DNA from: Capnocytophaga bilenii
GTDB lineage: Bacteria; Bacteroidota; Bacteroidia; Flavobacteriales; Flavobacteriaceae
Direction of reading: 5' to 3'
Assembly (NCBI RefSeq): GCF_017565765.1
Contig: NZ_JAGDYP010000010.1
Location: forward strand, 1-63,886
Length of the DNA: 63,886 nt
This document shows, piece after piece, positions 1 to 8,900 of this stretch (the first letter of the stretch is position 1; each line of letters starts with the position of its first letter). A program made the position numbers and the translations under genes. The notes beneath the pieces were generated by a model, which searched no databases, was not told where the DNA came from, and saw only the letters and a list, made by a program, of their open reading frames with translations.

Positions 1-126
1 GAATAACAATGAAATAATAGCTTAAATAAATTAGGCTATAGGTGGTGTTTTGGGCAAAAATTTGTTCTAAAATACAAAAAAAATCAAAAAAATACCTTTT
101 AAAATTTGGATATTAACATAGAATGT
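1..126 (+). mobile_element. Right end of a second IS110-family copy (partial)
   Basis: This stretch matches 33196-33322, the non-coding right end of the complete IS110 element, with three substitutions and one A-run length difference. The match stops after ATAGAATGT (118-126); beyond it both copies run into GGGAC-type repeat sequence. The transposase gene of this copy would lie just left of the window. The shared end point defines the right boundary of the element, with GT at 125-126 as the likely core dinucleotide. Confidence 0.85.
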
Positions 127-660
127 GGGACTTGGGAGAGGTGTGGGAGGTGTGGGTAAAAAAACTTTGGCAAACTTTGAAAGTTTGCCAAAATGTGTGG
201 CGCATTATTGTAGTGTTATCCTTCGTTACATACTCGGCTGCGCCAGCTCGCCGACTTTCCTTCGGTGCGAGCCGCACAGGCTTTTTATCCTTCGCTCATC
301 CTTCGCTGAAGGTTCGCTCAAGGTTCGGGGGAATTTTGATTTTTGAATTAGGCACAAGCTGCAAGCTTGCGCCAGCGGAAGTCCTCACCCCCGTTGAGGG
401 TGTCCGAAAAGTTTTGTTTCGTAAAGGCGATTTGCCAATCGCCCCTACAATGTGAATAAAAGTGATTGATTATCAGAGTAATTAACTTTGTCAAACTCTG
501 AAAGTTTGCCAAAGTGTGTGGCGTAATCGTGCTTTTAAAACTTTTCGGACACCCTCGCAGTGCGCAGGAATTTTGAATTTTGGATTGGGCACAAGCTGCA
601 AGCTTGCGCCAGCGGGGGAAATTTTGAATGTTGATAATTAATCATTGACAATTAAACATT
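127..660. repeat. Mosaic of intergenic repeats, no gene
   Basis: No credible gene. The stretch holds GGGAC/GTGGG-type sequence (127-157), a perfect 13+13 palindrome (166-192), module B (about 222-326: CTCGGCTGCGCCAGCTCGCC followed by TTCGCT repeats), and module A twice (331-378 and 568-618: GAATTTT repeats, then GGGCACAAGCTGCAAGCTTG and GCGCCAGCGG). A 20-base perfect inverted repeat (396-415 and 537-556) brackets the middle part, and a degenerate second copy of the palindrome lies at 485-513. Open frames here are by-products of the repeats. Confidence 0.8.
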
Positions 661-674
661 ATTTTGTACCTTTG
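645..674 (+). promoter_or_regulatory. Promoter of tgt
   Basis: TTG at 645-647, exactly 19 bases, then TACCTTTG at 667-674: a perfect fit to the Bacteroidota housekeeping promoter. Transcription would begin near 680. This rules out the in-frame TTG at 664 as the tgt start and supports ATG 733. Confidence 0.8.
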
Positions 675-732
675 CAACCTGCTAATCCCATTGGTAAATT
701 ACAAATGGTCATTTATTTTGTTTTCTGAAAAT

Positions 733-1863
733 ATGAATTTTGAACTAATAAAAACTGATACAGCTACTAAAGCACGTGCTGGAAAAATCACTACTGCTCA
801 CGGTGTGATTGAAACTCCTATATTTATGCCTGTAGGCACATTGGGAACGGTGAAAGGTATTCACCAACGCGAACTAAAAGAAGATATCAACCCTGATATT
901 ATCTTAGGTAATACTTATCACCTTTATTTGCGCCCCAGCACTGCTATCTTGGAAAAAGCAGGTGGATTACACCAATTTATGAATTGGGACAGGAATATTC
1001 TTACCGATAGCGGAGGGTATCAGGTCTATTCGCTGGCTGCCAACCGCAAAATTACGGAAGAAGGTGTGAAATTCAAAAGCCATATTGATGGTTCGGCTCA
1101 TTTTTTTTCACCCGAAAAAGTAATGGAAATAGAGCGTAGCATTGGGGCTGATATTATTATGGCTTTTGATGAATGTACCCCCTACCCTTGCGATTACTCA
1201 TACGCCAAAAAATCTCTAAAAATTACCCACCAATGGCTCGACCGCTGCGTGGCTCACTTGGATAAAGTGCCTGCTATGTATGGCTATGAGCAAAACCTAT
1301 TCCCGATAGTGCAAGGCTCTGTTTTTAAAGATTTACGAATACAATCGGCTGAATATATAGCAAGCAAAGGGGCTGCAGGCAATGCCATAGGAGGGCTCTC
1401 TGTGGGCGAACCTGTGGAACAAATGTACGAAATGACCGAGCTGGTGTGCGACATACTGCCTGCCGACAAGCCGCGTTACCTAATGGGTGTGGGTACCCCT
1501 ATCAACATTTTGGAAAACATTGCCTTGGGGGTAGATATGATGGATTGTGTGATGCCTACGCGCAATGCTCGCAACGGAATGCTCTTCACCTCGCAAGGGA
1601 CTATCAACATTAAAAACAAAAAGTGGGAAGATGATTTTTCGCCCATAGACCCCGATGGGCATACTTATGTGGATACCTATTACAGCAAAGCTTATTTGCG
1701 ACACTTATTTGCTGCCAACGAATTTTTAGGCAAACAAATTGCTTCAATACACAACTTAGGCTTCTATTTGTGGCTGGTGCGTGAGGCAAGACGACAAATA
1801 ACAGCAGGTACTTTCGCCGAATGGAAGACAATGATGGTAAAAAATATGTCGAACAGATTATAA
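733..1863 (+). CDS. tgt: Queuine/preQ1 tRNA-ribosyltransferase
   Basis: Exchanges guanine 34 of GUN-anticodon tRNAs for a queuosine precursor in the cytosol. The 376-residue protein has the family length. TDSGGYQVYS (about 91-100) carries the general-acid Asp, and GVDMMDCVMPTRNARNG (about 266-282) carries the nucleophilic Asp just before Cys. The usual zinc ligands are absent: where the E. coli enzyme has CxCxxC, this one reads DPDGHTYVDTYYSKAYL (about 306-322), while the later IHN His is kept. ATG 733 is chosen because a perfect promoter sits at 645-674. It is the first gene of a likely operon with the permease gene 13 bases downstream. Assignment is firm; loss of the metal site is seen directly. 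Confidence 0.95.
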   Translation: MNFELIKTDTATKARAGKITTAHGVIETPIFMPVGTLGTVKGIHQRELKEDINPDIILGNTYHLYLRPSTAILEKAGGLHQFMNWDRNILTDSGGYQVYSLAANRKITEEGVKFKSHIDGSAHFFSPEKVMEIERSIGADIIMAFDECTPYPCDYSYAKKSLKITHQWLDRCVAHLDKVPAMYGYEQNLFPIVQGSVFKDLRIQSAEYIASKGAAGNAIGGLSVGEPVEQMYEMTELVCDILPADKPRYLMGVGTPINILENIALGVDMMDCVMPTRNARNGMLFTSQGTINIKNKKWEDDFSPIDPDGHTYVDTYYSKAYLRHLFAANEFLGKQIASIHNLGFYLWLVREARRQITAGTFAEWKTMMVKNMSNRL

Positions 1864-1876
1864 AAAAGCAAAATAT

Positions 1877-2953
1877 ATGAAAATAATTGACTGGTATATA
1901 TTAAAGCGTTATCTGGTAACCTTTTTTATGATGATTATTTTGTTCATACCGATAGGTATTATTATAGATTTATCGGAAAAAGTAGACGAAATGATAGAAA
2001 GAAAAGCACCATTAAACGAAATATTGCTATATTACGTTAGCTTTATTATATATTTTGCCAACATATTGTTTCCCATACTCCTATTTTTGTCAATTATATG
2101 GTTTACTTCAAAATTAGCCAATAATACTGAGATTATAGCCATACAGAGTTCGGGCGTGTCGTATATGCGCTTTCTGCGACCTTACATTATAGGGGCTACG
2201 CTGATTTCGGTAATTGTGTTCTTTATGAGTATGTTTATCGTACCTGCGGCAAGTACTGTTTACAACGATTTTTGGAATAAATACATACGCTCGTCTAAGG
2301 TGGAAAGTGTAAGCGATTTGTACAATCAGTTTTCAGAAAATGATTATCTGTACGTAAGTTCCTTTAACTACGGCGAAAAGCGTGGGTACAATTTTTCGGT
2401 AGAGCATTTTGATGGTATTCGCCTTGTTGAGAAAATTAATGCCGAAACAATACAGTGGATTGATAGTACAAAAACCTATCAGCTCATCAATTACTCAAAG
2501 CGAAAAATAGGTGCCACTGACGATGTAATCATCAAAGGGGAACAGCTTGATACTATCTTCAAATTTAAGATAGACGATTTAATGCCGATGGAATATACGG
2601 CTGAAAACAAAAACTTATTTGAGCTGGACAAGTTTATAGAACGCGAACGTATGAAAGGCTCACCCAATCTGAATATGTATTTGCTGGTAAAATACAGGCG
2701 GTGGGGGGCTATCAGTACTGCCTTTATCCTTACGCTCATAGGGGTAGCGGTATCCTCAGTGAAAAAGCGGGGAGGTATGGGTATCAACGTGATGGTAGGG
2801 GTAGTAGTAGGTTTTAGCTTTGTGTTCTTTGACCGCGTATTTGGAACGCTGGCACAAACAGCCAACGGCTTATCGCCACTAATGGCTGTGGTTATCCCTA
2901 ATGCCATATTCCTGACATTGGCAATATGGCTGTTGAAAAGAGTAAGGAGTTAG
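1877..2953 (+). CDS. lptG: LptF/LptG-family lipopolysaccharide export permease
   Basis: Inner-membrane permease of the YjgP/YjgQ family, which with LptB extracts lipopolysaccharide from the inner membrane for transport to the cell surface. The 358 residues show the family layout: three N-terminal membrane segments (about 12-34, 48-75, 98-121), a large periplasmic domain (about 122-270) and three C-terminal segments (about 278-296, 304-322, 336-354). The N-terminus [15 protein letters not shown] is typical. It starts 13 bases after tgt and ends 4 bases before rsmA, so co-transcription is likely. LptF and LptG are hard to tell apart by eye, so the symbol is less certain than the family. Confidence 0.85.
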   Translation: MKIIDWYILKRYLVTFFMMIILFIPIGIIIDLSEKVDEMIERKAPLNEILLYYVSFIIYFANILFPILLFLSIIWFTSKLANNTEIIAIQSSGVSYMRFLRPYIIGATLISVIVFFMSMFIVPAASTVYNDFWNKYIRSSKVESVSDLYNQFSENDYLYVSSFNYGEKRGYNFSVEHFDGIRLVEKINAETIQWIDSTKTYQLINYSKRKIGATDDVIIKGEQLDTIFKFKIDDLMPMEYTAENKNLFELDKFIERERMKGSPNLNMYLLVKYRRWGAISTAFILTLIGVAVSSVKKRGGMGINVMVGVVVGFSFVFFDRVFGTLAQTANGLSPLMAVVIPNAIFLTLAIWLLKRVRS

Positions 2954-2957
2954 GTTT

Positions 2958-3722
2958 ATGGAATTAGTAAAAGCCAAAAAACACTTAGGGCAGCACTTTT
3001 TAAAAGATTTAAATATAGCTGCTAAAATAGCCGATACACTTTCGTACACCGGTTACGACAAGGTAGTAGAAATAGGCGCTGGTATGGGGGTGCTCACTCA
3101 GTTTTTGCTACAAAAAAACACTGAAGTATATGTAGTAGAAATAGATAAAGAGTCGGTTGCCTATTTGGAAGCGCATTACCCTGCTTTACGAGGTAGAATT
3201 ATAGGCGATGACTTTCTGAAATACGACATTGTAGGTCATATAGGCAGTCCTTTTGCTATTATAGGCAACTTTCCCTACAACATATCATCGCAAATTGTCT
3301 TTAAGATGCTTGAATTGCGCCAATATGTGCCTGAATTTAGCGGAATGTTCCAGAAAGAAGTTGCTGAACGTATTTGTGAGCCGCCAGGGAGTAAAACTTA
3401 TGGCATACTTTCGGTATTGGTACAAGCTTTTTACGAGGTTAATTATCTTTTTACAGTGTCGGAAACGGTGTTCAATCCCCCTCCTAAGGTAAAAAGCGGC
3501 GTGATAAAATTAGTGCGCAAAAAAGACTTCGGGTTGGCTTGCGATGAGGGCTTGTTTTTTGCAGTAGTAAAGGCGGCTTTCAACCAAAGACGCAAAACCC
3601 TCAGAAATAGTTTAAAAGCCTTGCTTGCAAATGCTTCTCATAAAGATAACCCTATTTTTGATAAACGCCCTGAACAATTGGGATGGCGAGAATTTGTAGA
3701 AATTTGCCTGATGATAGGCTAA
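2958..3722 (+). CDS. rsmA: 16S rRNA (adenine1518/1519-N6)-dimethyltransferase
   Basis: RsmA/KsgA dimethylates two adjacent adenines near the 3' end of 16S rRNA late in small-subunit assembly. The 254-residue protein shows [11 protein letters not shown] (7-17), the SAM-binding [12 protein letters not shown] (about 36-47), the catalytic NFPYNIS motif (about 102-108), FQKEVAERI, and the C-terminal [12 protein letters not shown]. It follows the permease gene by 4 bases and precedes mgtE by 28 bases. The tgt-permease-rsmA-mgtE order suggests one transcript. Confidence 0.96.
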   Translation: MELVKAKKHLGQHFLKDLNIAAKIADTLSYTGYDKVVEIGAGMGVLTQFLLQKNTEVYVVEIDKESVAYLEAHYPALRGRIIGDDFLKYDIVGHIGSPFAIIGNFPYNISSQIVFKMLELRQYVPEFSGMFQKEVAERICEPPGSKTYGILSVLVQAFYEVNYLFTVSETVFNPPPKVKSGVIKLVRKKDFGLACDEGLFFAVVKAAFNQRRKTLRNSLKALLANASHKDNPIFDKRPEQLGWREFVEICLMIG

Positions 3723-3750
3723 CAAAATTCAATCATTAAAACATTACATT

Positions 3751-5106
3751 ATGGCTTCTTTCAAAATAAGTGATGAACTAATAGGGCGTATTGAAACGCT
3801 CATTGAAGAAAAAAACAACCACGAGCTCACACAGCTCTTGGGCGACCTTCACTATGCCGATATTGCCGAGATTATTCACGAACTCGCCATTAAAGACGGT
3901 GTTTATATCATTAGGCTTATTGATGCTGAAAAAACATCGGATGTACTAACGGAATTAGACGATGATTACCGCGATAAAATATTAGAAAACCTATCGGCTA
4001 AAGAAATTGCCGATGAGCTGATAGAACTTGATACCGATGATGCCGTAGATATTATCTCGGAACTGTCTGAAGAGCGAAAAACAGAAGTCATATCGTATAT
4101 AGAAGACGTAGAACACGCCAAAGATATAGTAGAGCTACTGCGCTATGACGATAACACGGCAGGGGGGCTTATGGCTAAAGAGTTGGTAAAAGTAAACGAA
4201 AACTGGAATGTACTGAAGTGCGTGAAAGAAATGCGTGAACAGGCGGCTTACGTTACCCGTGTGCATTCTATATATGTGGTTGATGACCACGATGTACTGA
4301 AAGGACGGCTCTCGCTAAAAGACTTGCTAACGACTTCTACACGCTCGGAAGTGAAAGATATTTATATTCCTAAAGTGGATTATGTGTACGTAACCGATAC
4401 GGCTGAAGAGGTAGCCCACATAATGTCTAAATACGACCTTGAGGCAATACCTGTAGTAGATGAAATGAAGCGACTTGTGGGGCGTATTACAATAGACGAC
4501 ATCGTGGATGTGATAAAAGAAGGTGCCGAAAAAGATTACCAATTGGCAGCGGGTATCACCAACGATGTAGAGGCTGACGATAGCGTTTGGAAACTAACAT
4601 TGGCGCGCTTGCCTTGGTTGCTAATAGGTATGTTTGGCGGATTGGGAGCGGCAAGTATCATCAATGGTTTTCAAGATGCAATGAACAAATACCCTATACT
4701 GCTAATATTCATTCCGCTTATTCAGGCAACCGCTGGGAATGTAGGGGTACAATCCTCGGCAATTGTGGTACAAGGGCTAGCTAATAACACTATTGATGGG
4801 GCTATCATCAAGCGACTGCTGAAAGAATTTTTGCTGGGGCTCATCAATGGAGGTACTATTGCAGGAATTGTCATATTAGTAAGCCATTTTGCTTTTCAGG
4901 CTGAATATTTGGTGAGCATAACGGTAGCTATTGCTTTAGTTACAGTAATTGTGAATGCAGCTGTTATAGGAACTTTTATCCCTATATTGCTACACAAACG
5001 AGGTATAGACCCTGCCGTAGCTACGGGACCGTTTATCACTACCAGCAACGATGTACTGGGTATATTGATTTACTTTTTTATAGCGAAGAACATTTTAGGC
5101 TTTTAA
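3751..5106 (+). CDS. mgtE: Magnesium transporter MgtE
   Basis: Mg2+ channel of the inner membrane, gated by cytosolic magnesium. The 451 residues follow the family order: an acidic helical N domain (about 1-130) with DxDD-rich repeats, two CBS domains (about 135-258), and five membrane segments (about 285-450). The pore-region sequence NVGVQSSAIVVQGLA is present at about 330. The gene ends inside the 3' end of the convergent rsmE, overlapping it by 29 bases. Confidence 0.95.
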   Translation: MASFKISDELIGRIETLIEEKNNHELTQLLGDLHYADIAEIIHELAIKDGVYIIRLIDAEKTSDVLTELDDDYRDKILENLSAKEIADELIELDTDDAVDIISELSEERKTEVISYIEDVEHAKDIVELLRYDDNTAGGLMAKELVKVNENWNVLKCVKEMREQAAYVTRVHSIYVVDDHDVLKGRLSLKDLLTTSTRSEVKDIYIPKVDYVYVTDTAEEVAHIMSKYDLEAIPVVDEMKRLVGRITIDDIVDVIKEGAEKDYQLAAGITNDVEADDSVWKLTLARLPWLLIGMFGGLGAASIINGFQDAMNKYPILLIFIPLIQATAGNVGVQSSAIVVQGLANNTIDGAIIKRLLKEFLLGLINGGTIAGIVILVSHFAFQAEYLVSITVAIALVTVIVNAAVIGTFIPILLHKRGIDPAVATGPFITTSNDVLGILIYFFIAKNILGF

Positions 5107-5809
5107 GTACAGCTATGGTGTGGCAGGCTACTATAGCAGCAGTTTCTGTACGCAACCTTGTATCGCCCAACGATATAGGCTGAAACTGTTGCGCAAGGGC
5201 TGTAGTAATTTCGTCAGGCGAAAAATCGCCCTCAGGCCCTATAAGTATCATAATGCGCTGGGCATCGTTAGGAAGTATATGGCTTAGCATTTGCTTGTGC
5301 GTATCCTCACAATGAGCGATAAACTTGGCAGTAGCATCAGGCTGCAATTGCTTGAAGAAATCGGAAGATTTTATAGGGGGATTCAGCTGTGGCAAATAAC
5401 ACTGCAACGATTGTTTCATTGCCGAAAGAATAATTTTTTGAAAGCGCTCTATCTTGAGGACAGTACGCTCAGAATGCTGGCAGATAATGGGGGTAATTTC
5501 ATCAACACCTATTTCGGTAGCTTTTTCTAAAAACCATTCGTAACGCTCATTCATCTTAGTAGGGGCTACTACCAAATGCAGATAATAGGGACGGCGTGGC
5601 TGAGGCGTGCATTGGGTAATAGTTACCTCGCACTGCTTGGGCGAAGCAAAAGTGAGTTGCCCCTGAAAAAGAAGTCCTTTGCCATTGGTAATATGAAGCG
5701 TATCACCTTGCTGCAAGCGAAGCACCTTAGCAATGTGCTGGCTTTCTTCTTTGTCAAAAAAGAAATGAGAGGTATTGTTATCCAATGATTTATGATAAAA
5801 TAATTGCAT
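5078..5809 (-). CDS. rsmE: 16S rRNA (uracil1498-N3)-methyltransferase
   Basis: SPOUT-class methyltransferase that modifies U1498 of 16S rRNA. The 243 residues have an N-terminal PUA-like part and a C-terminal trefoil-knot domain with GPEGDFSPDEI (about 189-199) and LGDTRLRTETAAI (about 212-224), the SAM-binding knot motifs. VAPTKMNERYEWFLEKATEIGVD is the typical mid-region. A TATTTTTG promoter element on the minus strand (5876-5883) lies about 70 bases upstream. Its last 29 bases overlap mgtE tail to tail. Confidence 0.94.
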   Translation of the reverse strand: MQLFYHKSLDNNTSHFFFDKEESQHIAKVLRLQQGDTLHITNGKGLLFQGQLTFASPKQCEVTITQCTPQPRRPYYLHLVVAPTKMNERYEWFLEKATEIGVDEITPIICQHSERTVLKIERFQKIILSAMKQSLQCYLPQLNPPIKSSDFFKQLQPDATAKFIAHCEDTHKQMLSHILPNDAQRIMILIGPEGDFSPDEITTALAQQFQPISLGDTRLRTETAAIVACHTIAVLKSLKCSSL

Positions 5810-5988
5810 CTTAGTACTTAGTTATTAAGAGGTGAAAAAAATATATAGTATATTGGTTATTAGTTTTTTAGAGTGCAAAAATAGTAAATAAAGAGCAAGG
5901 AGAAAAAAAATATTTGAAAAAAAAAAACTTTTTTGCTTTGTAATTATAAAAAATGCCTTACATTAGCACCCGAAAAAGAGTAATATTT

Positions 5989-6291
5989 ATGAAACGAATA
6001 ATAGTAGACTACAACAAGCTTACCAGTGAGATACTTGCAATGCTGGTAGAAAAATACCCTGACGGATATACCGACTCGGATGTTATCCGTTTTAAAAACG
6101 CTAAAAATGAAACGGTAGATGCCTTAGAAGTACGCACTGATGATACTATTTATTTGGTAAAAGTGAGTACACGCTTGGCTGATACTATGGAAAATTATGA
6201 CGAAGACGACTACTTTATGAATAATCAAGAAGAGGAGATATCGTCTAACACGGTAGACATTCCCGATGAGTCGTCATTAGATGAAGATTAA
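5989..6291 (+). CDS. Small acidic conserved hypothetical protein
   Basis: A 100-residue protein when started at ATG 5989; an upstream ATG at 5953 would add 12 residues (PYISTRKRVIF) that look unlike the rest. The N-terminal half, KRIIVDYNKLTSEILAMLVE, looks like a small alpha/beta fold; the C-terminal 30 residues are very acidic (YDEDDYF, then EEEISS) and probably disordered. No catalytic motif or membrane segment is visible. It lies 20 bases before bshC and is probably co-transcribed with it. I recognise the general type as a flavobacterial conserved protein but cannot assign a function. Confidence 0.7.
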   Translation: MKRIIVDYNKLTSEILAMLVEKYPDGYTDSDVIRFKNAKNETVDALEVRTDDTIYLVKVSTRLADTMENYDEDDYFMNNQEEEISSNTVDIPDESSLDED

Positions 6292-6311
6292 TATTTAAAA
6301 TCCTTTGGAAT

Positions 6312-7913
6312 ATGATAACAACGTATATTCCTTATCACGACATTCGCTTTTTTTCAAAACTTATCTGTGATTATATAGGGGAGCGGGAAGAAGTGCAAGC
6401 TTTTTATCACCATTTTCCAAAAATAGAAGAGTTTAAGCTTCAAATAGAGGAAAAGAAGGAGAGTTTTAGCAAAGAAAGTCGTGAAATATTAGTAAAAAGC
6501 CTACAAAATCAGTACTCAGAGTTAAAAACAAGTCCTAAAGTACTGAAAAATATTGTGCGATTGGGCGATAGTAATACTTTTACAGTTACTACAGGACACC
6601 AATTGAGCTTATTTACAGGGCATTTGTACTTTATTTTTAAGATTATCTCGGTTATCAATACTACTAAACAATTATCGGAAGCATATCCCGACTGTCATTT
6701 TGTGCCTGTATATTGGATGGCTACTGAAGACCACGACTTCGAGGAGATAAACCACTTTCATTTGAGCAATCGCACACTTTGCTGGAACTCTGAACAAACA
6801 GGAGCTACAGGGGCTTTTGATACCAAAGAGCTAACAGCCGTATTCAATACTTTTAGCAAGGCTATTGGCACCAGCAAAGATGCTGAAACACTAAAAAGAC
6901 TCTTTGAAAATAGTTACCTAAAACACGGCACTTTAGCTGAAGCTACACGCTACTTGGTGAATGAGCTTTTTGAAGATTATGGCGTAGTAATTATTGACGG
7001 TAATGATGCTTCCTTAAAACAACAGCTGATACCTCATATAAAAAACGACCTGCTACATCAAACGGCTCATAATGAGGTAAACCGCACTATCGCTGCATTA
7101 CAAGTCGTAGATAAATTGTACCCTGTGCAAGTAAATCCGCGTGAGATAAATGTGTTTTACTTAGCAAAGGGACTTCGCGAACGTATTGTGCGTACTGAAG
7201 AAGGATTTGAGGTGCATAATACAGCTATCAAATTCACCGAAGAAGCACTATTAAAAGAGCTACAAGCGCATCCCGAACGCTTTTCACCCAATGTGATACT
7301 TCGCCCCTTGTATCAGGAAGTAATATTGCCCAATTTAGCTTATATAGGCGGAGGTGGTGAAATAGCCTATTGGTTGGAGTTAAAGGGCTTTTTTGAGAAA
7401 GAAAATGTGCCGTTCCCAATGCTAATGTTGCGTAACTCGGCAATGTTGGTTTCGGAAAGGCAATTAGAGAAAATAAAGAAGCTATCACTTTCACTCACCG
7501 ATGTATTCCTAAAACCCGAAGATTTAAAAAACCTAAAGGTAAAGCAGTTATCTGAATTTCCTATTGATTTTAGCCCCCAAAAAGAAACTCTGAAGGCACA
7601 ATTTGCCCATTTATATACTTTGGCTGAAAGAACAGATATTACCTTTAAGAACGCAGTAAAAGCACAGGAAGTACGGCAGCTAAAAGGATTAGAAAAATTA
7701 GAAGCGCGCCTACTAAAAGCACAAAAGCGCAAATACGATGTGCAATTGGAGCAAATAGTAGTATTACAGAGCGAACTCTTCCCCAATAACATCCTACAAG
7801 AGCGCTTTTCCAACTTCACCGATTTTTACTTAGTAAAAGGTGAACAGCTGATAAGCGAGTTGGTAAATGATTTTAACCCCTTTGATTTTCGGTTTGTAGT
7901 GATACAATACTAA
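6312..7913 (+). CDS. bshC: Bacillithiol biosynthesis cysteine-adding enzyme
   Basis: BshC joins cysteine to glucosaminyl-malate in the last step of bacillithiol synthesis, the low-molecular-weight thiol used in place of glutathione. The 533 residues match the family length. Recognisable segments are TVTTGHQLSLFTGHLYFIFK (about 94-113), PVYWMATEDHDFEEINHF (about 136-153), PNVILRPLYQEVILPNLAYI near 325-345, and a C-terminal coiled coil. No bshA or bshB lies nearby. A 19-bp hairpin terminator follows at 7941-7985. Confidence 0.92.
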   Translation: MITTYIPYHDIRFFSKLICDYIGEREEVQAFYHHFPKIEEFKLQIEEKKESFSKESREILVKSLQNQYSELKTSPKVLKNIVRLGDSNTFTVTTGHQLSLFTGHLYFIFKIISVINTTKQLSEAYPDCHFVPVYWMATEDHDFEEINHFHLSNRTLCWNSEQTGATGAFDTKELTAVFNTFSKAIGTSKDAETLKRLFENSYLKHGTLAEATRYLVNELFEDYGVVIIDGNDASLKQQLIPHIKNDLLHQTAHNEVNRTIAALQVVDKLYPVQVNPREINVFYLAKGLRERIVRTEEGFEVHNTAIKFTEEALLKELQAHPERFSPNVILRPLYQEVILPNLAYIGGGGEIAYWLELKGFFEKENVPFPMLMLRNSAMLVSERQLEKIKKLSLSLTDVFLKPEDLKNLKVKQLSEFPIDFSPQKETLKAQFAHLYTLAERTDITFKNAVKAQEVRQLKGLEKLEARLLKAQKRKYDVQLEQIVVLQSELFPNNILQERFSNFTDFYLVKGEQLISELVNDFNPFDFRFVVIQY

Positions 7914-7940
7914 GCTAAATCATAAAAAATGTATAATATA

Positions 7941-7990
7941 AAACTGTGTAAATATACCTTTCGCATAGGTATAATTACACAGTTTATTTT
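7941..7990 (+). terminator. Strong hairpin terminator after bshC
   Basis: Arms at 7941-7959 and 7967-7985 pair over 19 bases with one mismatch around a 7-base loop (TTCGCAT), followed by a T-rich stretch. Confidence 0.8.
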
Positions 7991-8210
7991 ATTAGTACTG
8001 CCAGCAGAAGGAGCTTACACACAAACTTCATATTGATAATGAAATAGTTATAAAAACAATAGCAAAATAATAAAGTTTGGCACGGAATTTTCAATATAGT
8101 AATCAGAAATAAGGTTGTTTGTTTTGACAATATAAAACAAAAACTTATGTAAAAAACTTTATTACTTCTTATAGTAATATATTTCTGATTTTCTTCATAT
8201 CTTTGGAGTT

Positions 8211-8275
8211 AGTAGTAGTATTTATATGCATTGTGAAAAGAGGCTCTCTAATTAGTTTTAGAGAGCCTTTTTTTA
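8211..8275 (+). ncRNA. Possible small RNA (promoter element to terminator)
   Basis: TATCTTTG (8198-8205) is a good -7 element, though no TTG lies 19 bases upstream. About 35 bases after it comes the hairpin AGGCTCTCT/AGAGAGCCT (8241-8249 and 8260-8268) with a run of seven T. A transcript of roughly 65 bases could be made. The hairpin could instead only terminate wbqC, which ends at 8280 on the other strand, so this is a weak call. Confidence 0.25.
8241..8274. terminator. Hairpin terminator between bshC and wbqC regions
   Basis: Nine-base perfect stem with a 10-base loop and a T run on the plus strand. It lies directly after the wbqC stop codon on the minus strand, so it may act in both directions. 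Confidence 0.65.
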
Positions 8276-8279
8276 TGCA

Positions 8280-8900
8280 TTATAATATCACTTTAGTAAG
8301 GTAATCGCCTGTATTAGGCCCTTCGTGGAAGAGTAAATCTAAAACCGACAGATTAGGTATAAACCCGTGCTTATCGGCAAATATTTGGTGGTACTCAGGC
8401 ATCGTAACGGGGTATTGTTTTTTGGCACTACTCAAGTAACGATAATCAGCAATTGATGGAGCCGCTTCGTATATTTCGGTTTTATCAAAGTTCACATCTG
8501 CTTGCAGGCAAGCCAATAGCGTTTCTATCGTATCTATATTTACATCTAATAAGAAAGTATAAGACTTTTCAAAAATACGCACCAAATCATCTTCGTAATA
8601 CTCAAAATAAGGCGAAGTGCGATAAGCTGTTTCTAAACTCTTCCAATGCAATCGTTGCCAAGCAAAATGGTCTTCTACTTTCACATCTCGGAATAGTTGC
8701 CTACCAGTATCGCCGCCCACGTGCTTTATAGGCAGGTTGAGTGCCTGCTTGCCATTAGCCCCATATATATAGGTACGATTGCGGAGGGTTTGTTTTTGGT
8801 AGTTATCCGATACCTCAAGCACACAAGGATTGCACCATATAAGATGAAATTGTGCTATAGATGGAAAATAAGTGGGGTGTAATAATACTTGTTCTATCAT
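8280..8900 (-). CDS. WbqC-like family protein
   Basis: A 206-residue cytosolic protein whose N-terminus (LLHPTYFPSIAQFHLI) and core segment (NRTYIYGANGKQALNLPI) are those of the WbqC-like family. Some members are linked to polysaccharide or glycan modification clusters, but the flavobacterial version has no assigned reaction. The gene starts in the stop codon of lepB (1-base overlap), so the two are probably translated in a coupled way. No membrane segment or signal peptide is visible. Confidence 0.75.
   Translation of the reverse strand: MIEQVLLHPTYFPSIAQFHLIWCNPCVLEVSDNYQKQTLRNRTYIYGANGKQALNLPIKHVGGDTGRQLFRDVKVEDHFAWQRLHWKSLETAYRTSPYFEYYEDDLVRIFEKSYTFLLDVNIDTIETLLACLQADVNFDKTEIYEAAPSIADYRYLSSAKKQYPVTMPEYHQIFADKHGFIPNLSVLDLLFHEGPNTGDYLTKVIL

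Larger units (their letters stand above)
7991..8279. other. Intergenic stretch with inverted repeat and promoter-like element
   Basis: No open frame of note. AATCAGAAATA (8101-8111) has its perfect reverse complement TATTTCTGATT at 8180-8190. A promoter-like TATCTTTG lies at 8198-8205 and a hairpin at 8241-8268. Confidence 0.5.

Noticed and set aside
123-455. Open frame of 110 codons
   Set aside because: It runs through modules B and A and the palindrome; the peptide is a translation of repeats also seen in other gaps and frames.
664-732. N-terminal extension of Tgt from TTG 664
   Set aside because: The start overlaps the promoter element (TACCTTTG 667-674) and the extra residues do not belong to the family.
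7921-8040. Riboswitch or RNA gene at the long hairpin after bshC
   Set aside because: A simple 19-bp stem with a T-rich tail right after a stop codon is explained as a terminator.
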